From assembly GCA_043778255.1 (NCBI GenBank), contig JAYWGN010000020.1, forward strand, positions 1-41,418: a stretch of 41,418 bases of DNA. Direction: 5' to 3'. This document shows positions 7,636 through 17,153 of this stretch, piece by piece. The first letter of the stretch is position 1. Every line of letters begins with the position of its first letter. Made by a program: the position numbers and the translations under genes. The DNA comes from JAYWGN01 sp043778255 (GTDB lineage Bacteria; Bacteroidota; Bacteroidia; Chitinophagales; Chitinophagaceae). The notes under the pieces were generated by a model. The model had not been told where the DNA came from. It searched no databases and saw nothing but the letters and a program-made list of their open reading frames with translations.

Positions 7636-8679
7636 ATGCAAAACTTTAAATTTTATACAAAACAAGATATACTTTCAATTACCAACATTCGCAAATTTGA
7701 AACAAAAGTAGGCGAACAAATAGACCATGTAAATGATAGTACAAAATGGCAAAAAGAAATAGAAAATACTGCTGCTGACTACATACTATTTGGCATACCA
7801 GAAGATATTGGTGTACTTGCAAACCACGGCACAGAGGGTGCTAACAGTGCTTGGCATCCCTTTTTACAATCGTTTTTGAATGTACAAAGCAATGATTTTT
7901 TTGAAGGTACCGAAGTATTATTATTAGGGCATTTTGACTTTGACGTAACCAAACAATTAATACTACAAAATGGGACTACTGCCGATGAAAAACTAATAGC
8001 CTTTCGCCATGCAGTAAATGAAATAGATGAGCAAGTAGGTAACTTAGCAAAATGTATAAGTAGCCTCGGCAAAATACCTATAGCTATTGGTGGCGGACAT
8101 AATAATGCCTATGGTATGATAAAAGGAACAGCAAAGGGTTTAAGTAAAAAAGGTGTAATTCCTTTGCCACAAATTAACTGCATTAATTTAGATGCACATA
8201 CCGATTACCGACCTACCGAAGGCAGACATAGTGGCAACGCATTTAGGTATGCGGAGGAAGATGGTTTTTTGTTGAAGTATTGTGTAATAGGTTTACAGGA
8301 AAATTATATACCACAAAATGTATGGAACGATTTTGTGAATAATCCGTTTATGGATTTGATAACTTATGAAGATATATTTATACACGAAAAACAAAACTTT
8401 ACGGAAGCTGTGGCTCATGCTGTAAACTTTACCGACGATACTTATGTAGGTATAGAACTTGACCTAGATGCCATAGAAAATACTGCAAGCAGTGCTGTAA
8501 CGCCCTGTGGCATTAGTACTGCCGATGCTCGTAAGTATATAACCTATACAGCAAAAGATGCAAATTGTGCCTACTTGCATATATGCGAAGGCATTGGTAA
8601 AAACCAAGCTACAATTGGTAAACTAATAAGCAATATGGTTACTGACTTTGTAAAAGCACATAGCGAAAAAAATTATTGA
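7636..8679 (+). CDS. hutG: Formimidoylglutamase (arginase/ureohydrolase family)
   Basis: This enzyme is predicted to hydrolyse N-formimidoyl-L-glutamate to glutamate and formamide, the last step of one form of the Hut pathway, with a binuclear Mn centre. Residues that should bind metal are visible: H155 in GGGHNNAYG, D186/H188/D190 in LDAHTDYR, and D276/D278 in ELDLDAIE. The N-terminal segment (YTKQDILSITNIRKFETKVGE) and LFGIPEDIGVLANHG are typical of the Bacteroidota HutG subgroup. HutU in the same window supports the hut assignment over arginase or agmatinase. The stop codon overlaps the stop region of the convergent gene by 7 bp. Confidence 0.88.
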   Translation: MQNFKFYTKQDILSITNIRKFETKVGEQIDHVNDSTKWQKEIENTAADYILFGIPEDIGVLANHGTEGANSAWHPFLQSFLNVQSNDFFEGTEVLLLGHFDFDVTKQLILQNGTTADEKLIAFRHAVNEIDEQVGNLAKCISSLGKIPIAIGGGHNNAYGMIKGTAKGLSKKGVIPLPQINCINLDAHTDYRPTEGRHSGNAFRYAEEDGFLLKYCVIGLQENYIPQNVWNDFVNNPFMDLITYEDIFIHEKQNFTEAVAHAVNFTDDTYVGIELDLDAIENTASSAVTPCGISTADARKYITYTAKDANCAYLHICEGIGKNQATIGKLISNMVTDFVKAHSEKNY

Positions 8680-9470
8680 GCATTTAAATTTTTTTTAAAA
8701 GCTTGTAAATATTCGGCTGCAAGTAGTAACCTGCTACCATACCAACTACACATTTCGCCATTAATAATATGTATATTTTTATGGGGTAAAATGCGTTGTA
8801 ATTCAGCTACATGTTTTTGCTTAAATGGATAAGGTTCGGTGGATAACAGTAAGTAATCGAACTCAATATTTTTAATATCACTAATTGTAATAGTTGGGTA
8901 GCGGAGTTGCAAACAATACACATTATACAAGCCAACTTGTTGTAATAAATAACTAATAAAAGTATCGCCACCAATGGTTATAAACGGATTTTGCCAAATT
9001 AAATACAATACTTTTTTAGTAGTATTAATTTTTATATTATCAAATTGAGATTGAATACTTTGTACTAAATTACTAGCAATACCGGATGTATTTGTAAGTA
9101 ACCCTAATTGCTCAATCATTGTAAAAGCAGTTTGCAAATTATATACATTACTAGTATATACGGTACAAAATGATTTGAGGGCTTCAATTTGTGGCAGTTC
9201 ATTTTCTTCTTTATTAGCAATAATTAAGGTAGGTTTTAATGCTTTTACAATATCAATATGAACATTTTTAGTACCGCCAATAATAGTAATAGCTTTGAGC
9301 CAATGGCTTGGGTATACACAAAATTTAGTGATACCAACTACATAATGCTGTAATTGTAAAGTATATAATAACTCTGTAATAGATGGCACCAAACATACTA
9401 TACGTAAGGGTTTATGCTGCAAAGTAACGCTACACCCTATTTGATCAGTTAAGGTAATTAGCTGGTTCAA
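8673..9470 (-). CDS. Helical-backbone metal receptor / BtuF-like substrate-binding protein
   Basis: A 265-residue protein of the periplasmic-binding-protein fold class used for iron-siderophore and cobalamin uptake. RIVCLVPSITELLYTL, VVGITKFCVYP, IIGGTKNVHIDIVKALKPTLIIANKEEN and the late DYLLLSTEPYPFKQKH segment are characteristic. There is no signal peptide or lipobox, so it may be cytoplasmic, as in many Bacteroidota members of this group. No ATG is available. The start is taken as the TTG at 9470, because an in-frame stop lies 6 nt upstream and the protein aligns to the family from its first residues. It follows the M1 peptidase gene by 22 nt on the same strand and is probably co-transcribed. 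The ligand is unknown. Confidence 0.8.
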   Translation of the reverse strand: MNQLITLTDQIGCSVTLQHKPLRIVCLVPSITELLYTLQLQHYVVGITKFCVYPSHWLKAITIIGGTKNVHIDIVKALKPTLIIANKEENELPQIEALKSFCTVYTSNVYNLQTAFTMIEQLGLLTNTSGIASNLVQSIQSQFDNIKINTTKKVLYLIWQNPFITIGGDTFISYLLQQVGLYNVYCLQLRYPTITISDIKNIEFDYLLLSTEPYPFKQKHVAELQRILPHKNIHIINGEMCSWYGSRLLLAAEYLQAFKKNLNAQ

Positions 9471-9492
9471 CTGTTACAATTATTTCTTTTTA

Positions 9493-11385
9493 CTACTCCC
9501 ATTTAAGTACTATTTTGTTATTGCTTTTATTAACATCGGCTAGGCGTTGGCTTGGGTCTATTTCAATACCAGTAATGGTATTAAGTGGCATGTTAGTTTC
9601 AATTATATAAGTGCTATGAGTCCACAGCCAAGGGCTGTATTGTTTCATAGTAATGTTTTCGTACTCATTAGGTTTGCCACCATACATAAGGTTAAGCGGT
9701 ATATAATGTAGCTCTTGTTGGTTTGTTTTGGTGGTTAACAATACATCAATTGGCATTGGCATAAGGCCTACTCTACTCAATCGTATTTTGGTAACTGTAC
9801 CCTCTTGCCAAAGGCTATCAATTTTGTAATCAATTGTTTTGGTAGAGTTTACAAAGTACTCTTTGTACCAATCTAACTTAAGCCCACTTTGCTTTTCGGC
9901 AAGCCGAAAAAAATCAGCTGCATTAGGGTGCTTGAACCTCCAATTTTTATAGTATGTTAGTAGCAAAGCATCACGGGCAGGGGCACCAATTATATAGCCT
10001 AATTGCTCTAACAACACACAACCTTTGTTGTAAGCCGCACTACTGTAAGCAAAGTTGGTGTTAAAATGATCAGCATGTGTGGTAAGTGGTTCTTCCAATT
10101 CACTTTTTACGAGGTTGTAATACCCATCATAATTTTCGATATGCATATTAATAGGAACGCCATTGGCAAACAGTTTGGTGGACTTTGCTTTGTTATAATA
10201 ATAATCACTTACTAGGTTAGTTGCATACTCAGTAAAGCCTTCGTCCATCCATGCATAAAGGCTTTCGTTAGTGGCCAACATCATTTGGTACCAACTATGC
10301 ATCCACTCATGAAATACAGTGCCCAAGCCAGGCCCAGCCAATAGTGTGGCCATTGGGTACTCCATACCACCATCGCCACCTTGTATAAAGCTGTATTGCT
10401 TATAAGCATATTCGCCAAATTTTTGTTGCATATATGGCAAAGCAATTACAGCAGCATCGGCTACTAAAGTCCAGTCTTTATCTTTTTGTTGTAAGCCGTT
10501 ATAGAGTACATGTATAGTTTTACCATCGGCAGTAGTACGGGTTATATGCTTATAATTGGGGTCAGCTGCCCATACAAAATCATGTACATTAGGTGCTTTA
10601 AACTTCCATACCCAAATGTTGCTTTTTGTGGGTACTACTTTTACGCCTTTATCTTCATAGCCTTTTCCAATTTCGTTGGGGTTTTGCAAATATCCAGTAC
10701 CACCTAAAGTGTAAGATTTGTCAATGGTGATATTAACTTCATAATCGCCCCAAACGCCATAAAATTCCCTTGCAATGTACGGTGTAGGATGCCACCCATC
10801 GTAATCGTATTCGCAAAGTTTGGGATACCATTGGCTCATACTATAACGTACACCTGTGTTTGGATTGTCTCGCCCTGTACGCCTTACCTGTAAAGGAACT
10901 TGGGCTTCAAACTCCATATCTAACACTACTTTTGACTTGGGCAATATTGGCTTAGTAAGTTGCACTACAAGTATAGTTTCGCTAATGCTAAATGCTTGTG
11001 CTGTACCATCCATTTTTAAGCTACTAATTTTTTGATAGCCAATTTCATTAGGTTGTAGTTTTACAATTCTATCCTGTACCCTACTATCCCAATCGGGATT
11101 GCCCTTACGCCCAACACCAATAGTGCCTTGCCTTCGGCTTCGGGTATCCATACTACTATTGGGCTGAAAAGCGTTATAATATAAATGGTAAAATAATTGG
11201 GTTAATGTATCGCTACTGTTGTTCCAATATTCCAGCTTTTGCTTACCTGCAAATTGATTTTTGGTGACATCAAAGTTAACATCCATTTTGTAGCTAACCC
11301 GTTGCTGCCAACGGTCGGGTTGGGCTATAGCTAGCTTACTAGTTAGTATAAAAAGAAAAGTGAAAAGCAATAATTTTTGTAACAT
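9493..11385 (-). CDS. Secreted M1-family zinc metallopeptidase
   Basis: A 630-residue gluzincin aminopeptidase with a signal peptide (MLQKLLLFTFLFILTSKLAIA, cleavage before Q). An N-terminal beta-sandwich domain (about 30-230) precedes the catalytic domain. The zinc motif is H359-E360-W-M-H363, followed 18 residues later by the third ligand E382 (DEGFTEYA). The usual GAMEN exopeptidase loop reads GGMEYP at about 339-344, a common form in Bacteroidota M1 enzymes. A candidate catalytic tyrosine is in SSAAYNKG. It should act in the periplasm or outside the cell, trimming peptides from the N-terminus. It is upstream of, and probably in an operon with, the metal-receptor-like gene. Confidence 0.93.
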   Translation of the reverse strand: MLQKLLLFTFLFILTSKLAIAQPDRWQQRVSYKMDVNFDVTKNQFAGKQKLEYWNNSSDTLTQLFYHLYYNAFQPNSSMDTRSRRQGTIGVGRKGNPDWDSRVQDRIVKLQPNEIGYQKISSLKMDGTAQAFSISETILVVQLTKPILPKSKVVLDMEFEAQVPLQVRRTGRDNPNTGVRYSMSQWYPKLCEYDYDGWHPTPYIAREFYGVWGDYEVNITIDKSYTLGGTGYLQNPNEIGKGYEDKGVKVVPTKSNIWVWKFKAPNVHDFVWAADPNYKHITRTTADGKTIHVLYNGLQQKDKDWTLVADAAVIALPYMQQKFGEYAYKQYSFIQGGDGGMEYPMATLLAGPGLGTVFHEWMHSWYQMMLATNESLYAWMDEGFTEYATNLVSDYYYNKAKSTKLFANGVPINMHIENYDGYYNLVKSELEEPLTTHADHFNTNFAYSSAAYNKGCVLLEQLGYIIGAPARDALLLTYYKNWRFKHPNAADFFRLAEKQSGLKLDWYKEYFVNSTKTIDYKIDSLWQEGTVTKIRLSRVGLMPMPIDVLLTTKTNQQELHYIPLNLMYGGKPNEYENITMKQYSPWLWTHSTYIIETNMPLNTITGIEIDPSQRLADVNKSNNKIVLKWE

Positions 11386-11586
11386 AAATGCATTAATATT
11401 TGAACTGTAAATTTAAGTTAAATACATTGAATGAGGTATTATATTTAGTACAGAAAAAAGAAGGAATTATGCTTATGGATTTGTAAATAATTGTTAAAAT
11501 AAAAAAGTTAATGTGTACAGCTTAAAAACCAAAGTTGAAATAGTAGAGTAAATAAAAGGTGTATTGCTGTTACAATTTGTAAATTT

Positions 11587-14500
11587 GTGAAAAGAAAATA
11601 TAGTACCCTGAAATATTTTAAAAAAATATATTGCTTCGTTATATTAGCACATGCATTTTGCATTGAAAATGCTTATACACAACAGCAAAATAATATGGTA
11701 AAAAAATGGGTAAGTAACCAAAGTGATACTTTACTGTTAGATACTTTGAGTATAGTGCCCAACACATTTTATATAGCTAACATACCCGCCACTAATTATA
11801 AACTTGATATTATAAAAGCTACATTAATATGGATTACCAAACCAGTACAAGACTCTACCTTTGTTAGCTACAGAACTTTCCCCTATAAGCTGTACAACAA
11901 AGTACAGTTATATAACTTTGATAGTGTTCGAAATAACTTTTTGGTAACACCTTATAGCCCTAAGGTTAATGATGGTACCAATCAAATATTTGATTTGGGA
12001 ACGGTTGAATATACGGGTAGCTTTGGTAGAGGCATAAGTTTTGGCAATGCCCAAAATGCAGTATTTAATAGTAACCTCAATTTGCAATTGAGTGGTTATG
12101 TAGGCGATAGTATAGAAATTGCTGCTTCGCTTAGCGACCAGAACTTACCTATACAACCGGATGGAAGCACAACACAATTAAATGAAATTGATAAAATATT
12201 TATACAATTTAAAAAAAATAAAACACAGCTTGATATTGGTGATATTGATTTGCGACAGCAACATCATTACTACTTAAATTTTTATAAACGGTTACAAGGT
12301 TTGGCATTTCAAACTAGTACTGTAATAAATAAAAATATTACTAATAATGTGTTAATAAGTGGTGCTTTGGCTAAAGGCAAATTTACGACCAATACATTTC
12401 AGGGGATAGAGGGAAACCAAGGCCCGTATAGGTTACAGGGTGCTAACAACGAATTTTTTTTTATAGTATTAGCTAATACTGAAAGGGTGTATATAGATGG
12501 TGAATTGCAACAAAGAGGCGAAGACCAAGATTATATAATAAACTATAACAATGCCGAAATAACGTTTACCCCAACACATTTAATTACGAAAGATAAAAGG
12601 ATAAGAGTAGAATTTGAGTACAGTGATAGAAATTATTTGAACTCACAATTATATGCAACAAACCAATTAGTAATGAGCAAAAAATTGCAATTTAGGCTGT
12701 CGGCTTATAGTAATATTGATGCAAAAAACAGTCCACTTAACCAGCCTTTGGATGCACTACAAAAAAAATATTTAGCCACTGTTGGCGATAGTATTAACAG
12801 TGCCTACTACCCTACTGCAAACCTTGATACACTTACGGCAGGAAAAATATTGTACAAAAAAATAGATACTTTAGTAAATGGCATACCTAGAAGTATATAC
12901 CAATACACTACTAATAAAGACAGTGCAAAATACAGCCTTACCTTTGCTGACCTTGGGCAAGGAAATGCAGACTACCAAATACTATTGAATGGTGCAAACG
13001 GAAAAGTATTTGTATGGGTAGCCCCAATTAATGGTATAAAACAAGGAAGATTTGATGCAGTACAATACTTAATAACTCCAAAAAAACAACAAGTAATTAG
13101 CCTGAGTACAAGCTACATTATAAATAAGTATAGTAACCTTAATGCCGAATTGGCTACTACAATAAATGACATTAATACATTTAGCAATAATGATAAAACT
13201 AATGATAATGGCTTTGCAGGTAAGTTACAATGGAAGTATGAAAAGCCCATAAATACGAAAACAAATATTGCCACAATTATAACTACTGAGTACAATAATA
13301 AAAACTTTAAAACAATTGAAAGACTACGCTCAGCCGAATATAATAGAGATTGGAACTTGCCACAAATAGTAGCCATTGCCAATGAACAATTACATAAAGT
13401 AGAAGCTAAACTTAACTACCAATCAACTAATAGTGTAAGCTTACAAATGAGTAATTATAAAAGAAGTAATGGCTACAACGGTTTGCAACAAACAATTACA
13501 ACTAGCAATATTATAAAAGGGTGGCAAGCTAATACTAACTTTAGCTATACTAACACCAATGATAATGAACTAAAAGGCTTATTTGTTCGCCCAACAATAG
13601 ATATTATTAAAACATTTAAAAAAATAAAAAATTACCAATTAAATATTAATTATTTTTTAGAAAATAAAAGCCTTACACTAAAAACACCAGATACACTAAG
13701 CCTTGAAAGTATAGCATTTAGCAGCCTTGCAATAGGGCTACAAAGTAACCCTGCAAAGGATAATAAGTGGGGCTTTAATTATATAAATAGAATAAATAAA
13801 ATACCTATATACCAACAATTAGTGCAAAGCGATAAAAGTAGTGATATTGAATTAAGCACTCAATTACTAGCTAATGAACATCACAAATTTTTGGCGAAAG
13901 CCACCTACAGAAACTTACAGGTAGCCCTACCACAAAAGGTTAGCTACCAATCGGATAAAACATTATTAGGTAGAGCCGAATACCAAATGAACGAATTAAA
14001 AGGTGTACTAATAACCAATGTAATAATGGAAACTGGTAGTGGACAAGAGCAAAGAAGAGACTTTGCCTACCTTGAAGTACCAACAGGGCAAGGCGAATAT
14101 TATTGGATTGATTATAACAACAATACTACACAAGAACTTAACGAATTTGAGTTAGCACTATTCCCCGATCAGAAAAAATTTATAAAAATATTTATACCAA
14201 CTAACCAATATATAAAAGCAAACTTTAACACACTTAACTACAGCATGGCTATAAACCCAAGGGCAAAACTTACACAAACTAATTATAAAGGATTTAAAAA
14301 TATACTGAGTCGATTATACTTACAATCAAACTTACAAATAAGTAAAAAAGAACAAACTATTAATAAAATAAGTGTTAACCCATTTAAGTATGATTTACAA
14401 AATAGTAATTTGCTTACACTTAATAATACATTTGCCAACAGCTTTTCGTTTAATAAATATAACACCAAATGGGGTGTAGATGTAAACCAAGATGCCCGTA

Positions 14501-15069
14501 CCAATAAGGCTTTGCTTACTTATGGTTACGAAACCAGGGTGGCTAATACTTATGTAATAAAAGAAAGGTGGAATATTAAAAAAATAATATTAGTAGAACA
14601 ACTTAATAAACTAGGAACTAACAAATTAGCCACCCCAAGCTTTAACAATAGAAACTATGAAGTGCAACAAAAAAGTGCTGAATTAAAAGTGGCTTATACC
14701 CAAAAAACAACCTTTAGAATTGGCGTAAATTACCAATTAGAAAAAAAACAAAATAGTATTCAATTTGGTGGCGAAGTTGCCAACATAAACAGTTTGGGGT
14801 TTGATGCTAAGTATAATGCCTTACAATCAACCGCTGTAAATGCAAAATTTACTTACAGCAATATAAGCTACACTGGCTTACCCAATACTACCGTAAGTTA
14901 TATTATGTTAGATGCCTTACTGCCCGGCAAAAATTACTTATGGAATGTAGATATTATTAAAACTTTACGCAATAATATAGAACTCAATATTAGATATGAA
15001 GGTAGAAAAACTGGTGCTACCAACACCGTGCATATTGGCAGTGTATCATTAAGGGCAAGTTTTTATTAA
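11587..15069 (+). CDS. Large predicted outer-membrane beta-barrel protein
   Basis: A 1160-residue protein I do not recognise as a named family. A GTG start gives an N-terminal basic-hydrophobic stretch (KKIYCFVILAHAFCIENAYTQ) that looks like a signal peptide. The middle part (about 270-360) holds a conserved-looking block with QGPYRLQGANNEFF, VYIDGELQQRGEDQDY, IINYNNAEITFTP and KRIRVEFEYSDRNY. The remainder consists of alternating polar and hydrophobic beta strands. The last strand ends GSVSLRASFY, with a terminal aromatic residue like an outer-membrane beta-signal. I infer an outer-membrane barrel, possibly linked to type IX secretion or surface display. The start is uncertain because a TAAATTTG promoter-like element ends on the GTG; a CTG 21 nt later would also keep the signal sequence. 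Confidence 0.75.
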   Translation: MKRKYSTLKYFKKIYCFVILAHAFCIENAYTQQQNNMVKKWVSNQSDTLLLDTLSIVPNTFYIANIPATNYKLDIIKATLIWITKPVQDSTFVSYRTFPYKLYNKVQLYNFDSVRNNFLVTPYSPKVNDGTNQIFDLGTVEYTGSFGRGISFGNAQNAVFNSNLNLQLSGYVGDSIEIAASLSDQNLPIQPDGSTTQLNEIDKIFIQFKKNKTQLDIGDIDLRQQHHYYLNFYKRLQGLAFQTSTVINKNITNNVLISGALAKGKFTTNTFQGIEGNQGPYRLQGANNEFFFIVLANTERVYIDGELQQRGEDQDYIINYNNAEITFTPTHLITKDKRIRVEFEYSDRNYLNSQLYATNQLVMSKKLQFRLSAYSNIDAKNSPLNQPLDALQKKYLATVGDSINSAYYPTANLDTLTAGKILYKKIDTLVNGIPRSIYQYTTNKDSAKYSLTFADLGQGNADYQILLNGANGKVFVWVAPINGIKQGRFDAVQYLITPKKQQVISLSTSYIINKYSNLNAELATTINDINTFSNNDKTNDNGFAGKLQWKYEKPINTKTNIATIITTEYNNKNFKTIERLRSAEYNRDWNLPQIVAIANEQLHKVEAKLNYQSTNSVSLQMSNYKRSNGYNGLQQTITTSNIIKGWQANTNFSYTNTNDNELKGLFVRPTIDIIKTFKKIKNYQLNINYFLENKSLTLKTPDTLSLESIAFSSLAIGLQSNPAKDNKWGFNYINRINKIPIYQQLVQSDKSSDIELSTQLLANEHHKFLAKATYRNLQVALPQKVSYQSDKTLLGRAEYQMNELKGVLITNVIMETGSGQEQRRDFAYLEVPTGQGEYYWIDYNNNTTQELNEFELALFPDQKKFIKIFIPTNQYIKANFNTLNYSMAINPRAKLTQTNYKGFKNILSRLYLQSNLQISKKEQTINKISVNPFKYDLQNSNLLTLNNTFANSFSFNKYNTKWGVDVNQDARTNKALLTYGYETRVANTYVIKERWNIKKIILVEQLNKLGTNKLATPSFNNRNYEVQQKSAELKVAYTQKTTFRIGVNYQLEKKQNSIQFGGEVANINSLGFDAKYNALQSTAVNAKFTYSNISYTGLPNTTVSYIMLDALLPGKNYLWNVDIIKTLRNNIELNIRYEGRKTGATNTVHIGSVSLRASFY

Positions 15070-15086
15070 TAACAACTAATTAATTA

Positions 15087-15884
15087 TTAATCCCAACTTT
15101 TTAATTGTGTATTGGTGAATGTATATTCGGGTGTATATAAATAGGTATCAATATCTGCAACTGCATACCAAGGTGATAAAGTAGTATTATTGGGGTTGTT
15201 GAGTATATGAATATCTTGTGCTGGCATGTAGCTTTGGGCTAACATGAATATTTTATCACCATTATCATTTATAGCTACTTGTACGATTATTACAGCATGA
15301 CCAGGGAAACCACCTTTAATAAATACATCGCCAATTTCAATAGTATTCAAATTTGCTTTTGGCTTTAATTGCATGGCTAACGATGCAGTGCCACACATAC
15401 CAAACACTGTTAGCAGATAGCTATCAAAATGTTGCCGTGTATAAGGTTGGGTAAATGCATATTTAACCTTATCATTATCGTAAAATATTATACGGTCGTA
15501 AGCATTTATACTATACAAATACTCGGCACGTAACCGCATTACAGCATCGGCACATTGTTGCAAATCTTTATTACCAACACTTATGTTAAGCACTGCATAC
15601 TGTGCCAATTGGTTAGCCTTTTTAGTGCCATTATATAAATAAACGGTACTACTTTCTTTAAGTGGTATTTGGGGCAAATAATTAGCAAAGCTTTTGCTAG
15701 TAGTATTTACTGCAGAATAACCCTCTGGCAATTGTATAGCACTAATGGTTGTAAAAGGAGTAGATGTAGAGTTAACTTGTGGCCTGTTAGTGCTTGGTGT
15801 AGCTGATTGTTTTTGTTGGCTAATAGTGCCATTACTACATTGCAAAGTTAGTAAACTTAATAACATACATTTTGGTAATAACAT
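15087..15884 (-). CDS. DUF4846 domain lipoprotein
   Basis: A 265-residue predicted lipoprotein with a hydrophobic N-terminus ending LLTLQC (Cys16), a weak lipobox, then a Ser/Thr/Gln-rich linker (about 20-45). The rest matches what I know of DUF4846: IPLKESSTVYLYNGTKK, LQQCADAVMRLRAEYLY, YDRIIFY, and FIKGGFPGHAVIIVQVA followed by MLAQSYMPAQDIHIL. The GFPGHAVII segment, with its histidine and nearby cysteines, suggests a papain/NlpC-like or transglutaminase-like fold, but no activity is established. The gene converges on the barrel gene (17 bp between stops) and diverges from the response-regulator gene (66 bp). It probably faces the periplasm. Confidence 0.8.
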   Translation of the reverse strand: MLLPKCMLLSLLTLQCSNGTISQQKQSATPSTNRPQVNSTSTPFTTISAIQLPEGYSAVNTTSKSFANYLPQIPLKESSTVYLYNGTKKANQLAQYAVLNISVGNKDLQQCADAVMRLRAEYLYSINAYDRIIFYDNDKVKYAFTQPYTRQHFDSYLLTVFGMCGTASLAMQLKPKANLNTIEIGDVFIKGGFPGHAVIIVQVAINDNGDKIFMLAQSYMPAQDIHILNNPNNTTLSPWYAVADIDTYLYTPEYTFTNTQLKSWD

Positions 15885-15889
15885 TGTTG

Positions 15890-15897
15890 TAAATTTG
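15890..15897 (+). promoter_or_regulatory. -7 element TAAATTTG for the sigma-54-type regulator
   Basis: TAAATTTG, inside the decamer TGTAAATTTG, lies 53 nt upstream of the ATG at 15951 in a 66-bp divergent intergenic region. A TTTG at 15871-15874 could serve as -33, although the gap is a little short. Confidence 0.45.
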
Positions 15898-15950
15898 TGT
15901 ACTACCTAAATGTGAAAAATTATTTTTTCCATAAAATAAAATGTTAAAAT

Positions 15951-17111
15951 ATGGCCAATATATTAATAATAGATGATGAGAAAGCAATAAGAAAAACCCT
16001 TGGAGAAATATTGAGTTACGAAGGTTACAAAATAACTGAAGCTGTAGATGGCGAAGATGGTTTGGAGAAATATAGTAATAACAGCTACGATATAGTATTA
16101 TGCGATATTAAAATGCCCAAACTAGACGGTATCGAATTTTTGGAAAAAGCAAAAACTATAAATGCCGATACACCCATTATAATGATAAGTGGACATGGCA
16201 ATATAGAAACTGCTGTAGAAGCCGTAAAAAAAGGGGCTTACGATTATATAAGTAAACCGCCAGACCTTAACAGATTATTAATAACCTTACGCAATGCATT
16301 AGATAAAAGTAGCTTGGTACAAGAAACTAAAACACTAAAACGTAAGGTTAGTAAAGTGCAAGAAATAATAGGAGAATCAGAACCGATACAAAAAATAAAA
16401 AATACTATTGATAAAGTAGCACCAACTGAAGCTAGAGTATTAATAACTGGCGAAAATGGCTCAGGCAAAGAGTTAGTAGCCCGTTGGATACATGAAAAAA
16501 GTAATAGAAACAACGGCTTATTAGTAGAAGTAAATTGTGCAGCAATACCAACTGAGTTAATTGAAAGTGAATTATTTGGACACGAAAAAGGATCATTTAC
16601 AAGTGCCATAAAACAACGTATTGGCAAATTTGAGCAAGCCAATGGAGGCACATTATTTTTAGATGAAATAGGCGATATGAGCCTTTCGGCACAAGCCAAA
16701 GTACTTAGGGCATTGCAAGAGGGAAAAATAACAAGGGTTGGTGGCGAAAAAGATATACAGGTTGATGTAAGGGTAATTGCTGCTACCAATAAAAATTTAT
16801 TACAAGAGGTGGAGGACAAAAACTTTAGACTCGACCTTTACCACAGGCTTAGTGTAATACTTATACATGTGCCTACACTTAACCAAAGAGCTGCTGATAT
16901 ACCGTTGCTTATTAATAAATTTTTGACGGATATATGTAGTGAGTATGGCATAGCCAAAAAAGAAATAGAACCCAATGCCACAAAGCATTTGCAAAGCTAT
17001 AATTGGACGGGTAATATACGTGAACTTCGCAACATAGTGGAACGATTAGTGATATTGAGTGATACTACCATTACCCTTACCGATGCACAGTTGTATGCTA
17101 ATAGTAAGTAG
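15951..17111 (+). CDS. NtrC-type response regulator lacking a DNA-binding domain
   Basis: A 386-residue two-component regulator. The receiver domain (1-120) has the acidic pair D8-D9, phospho-acceptor D52, S80 and K102. A sigma-54-interaction AAA+ domain follows (about 140-368), with Walker A GENGSGKE at 167-174, Walker B LFLDEIGD at 235-242, arginine-finger region FRLDLYHRL and sensor II GNIREL. The loop that contacts sigma-54, normally GAFTGA, reads GSFTSA at 214-219. The protein stops about 15 residues after the AAA+ domain, with no Fis-type helix-turn-helix, whereas typical NtrC proteins have 440-480 residues. It may act from solution or through a partner. The next gene starts 42 nt downstream, so the two may form an operon. 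The cognate histidine kinase is not in the window. Confidence 0.93.
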   Translation: MANILIIDDEKAIRKTLGEILSYEGYKITEAVDGEDGLEKYSNNSYDIVLCDIKMPKLDGIEFLEKAKTINADTPIIMISGHGNIETAVEAVKKGAYDYISKPPDLNRLLITLRNALDKSSLVQETKTLKRKVSKVQEIIGESEPIQKIKNTIDKVAPTEARVLITGENGSGKELVARWIHEKSNRNNGLLVEVNCAAIPTELIESELFGHEKGSFTSAIKQRIGKFEQANGGTLFLDEIGDMSLSAQAKVLRALQEGKITRVGGEKDIQVDVRVIAATNKNLLQEVEDKNFRLDLYHRLSVILIHVPTLNQRAADIPLLINKFLTDICSEYGIAKKEIEPNATKHLQSYNWTGNIRELRNIVERLVILSDTTITLTDAQLYANSK

Positions 17112-17153
17112 CATTTAATCTTTTTATCACAACAAAAAACTGTACCAAAACCA

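Noticed and set aside
16244..16819. 191-residue frame antisense to the sigma-54-type regulator
   Set aside because: It lies wholly inside a well-supported gene and its Ser/Leu/Pro-rich sequence has no domain; it is a shadow of the real frame.
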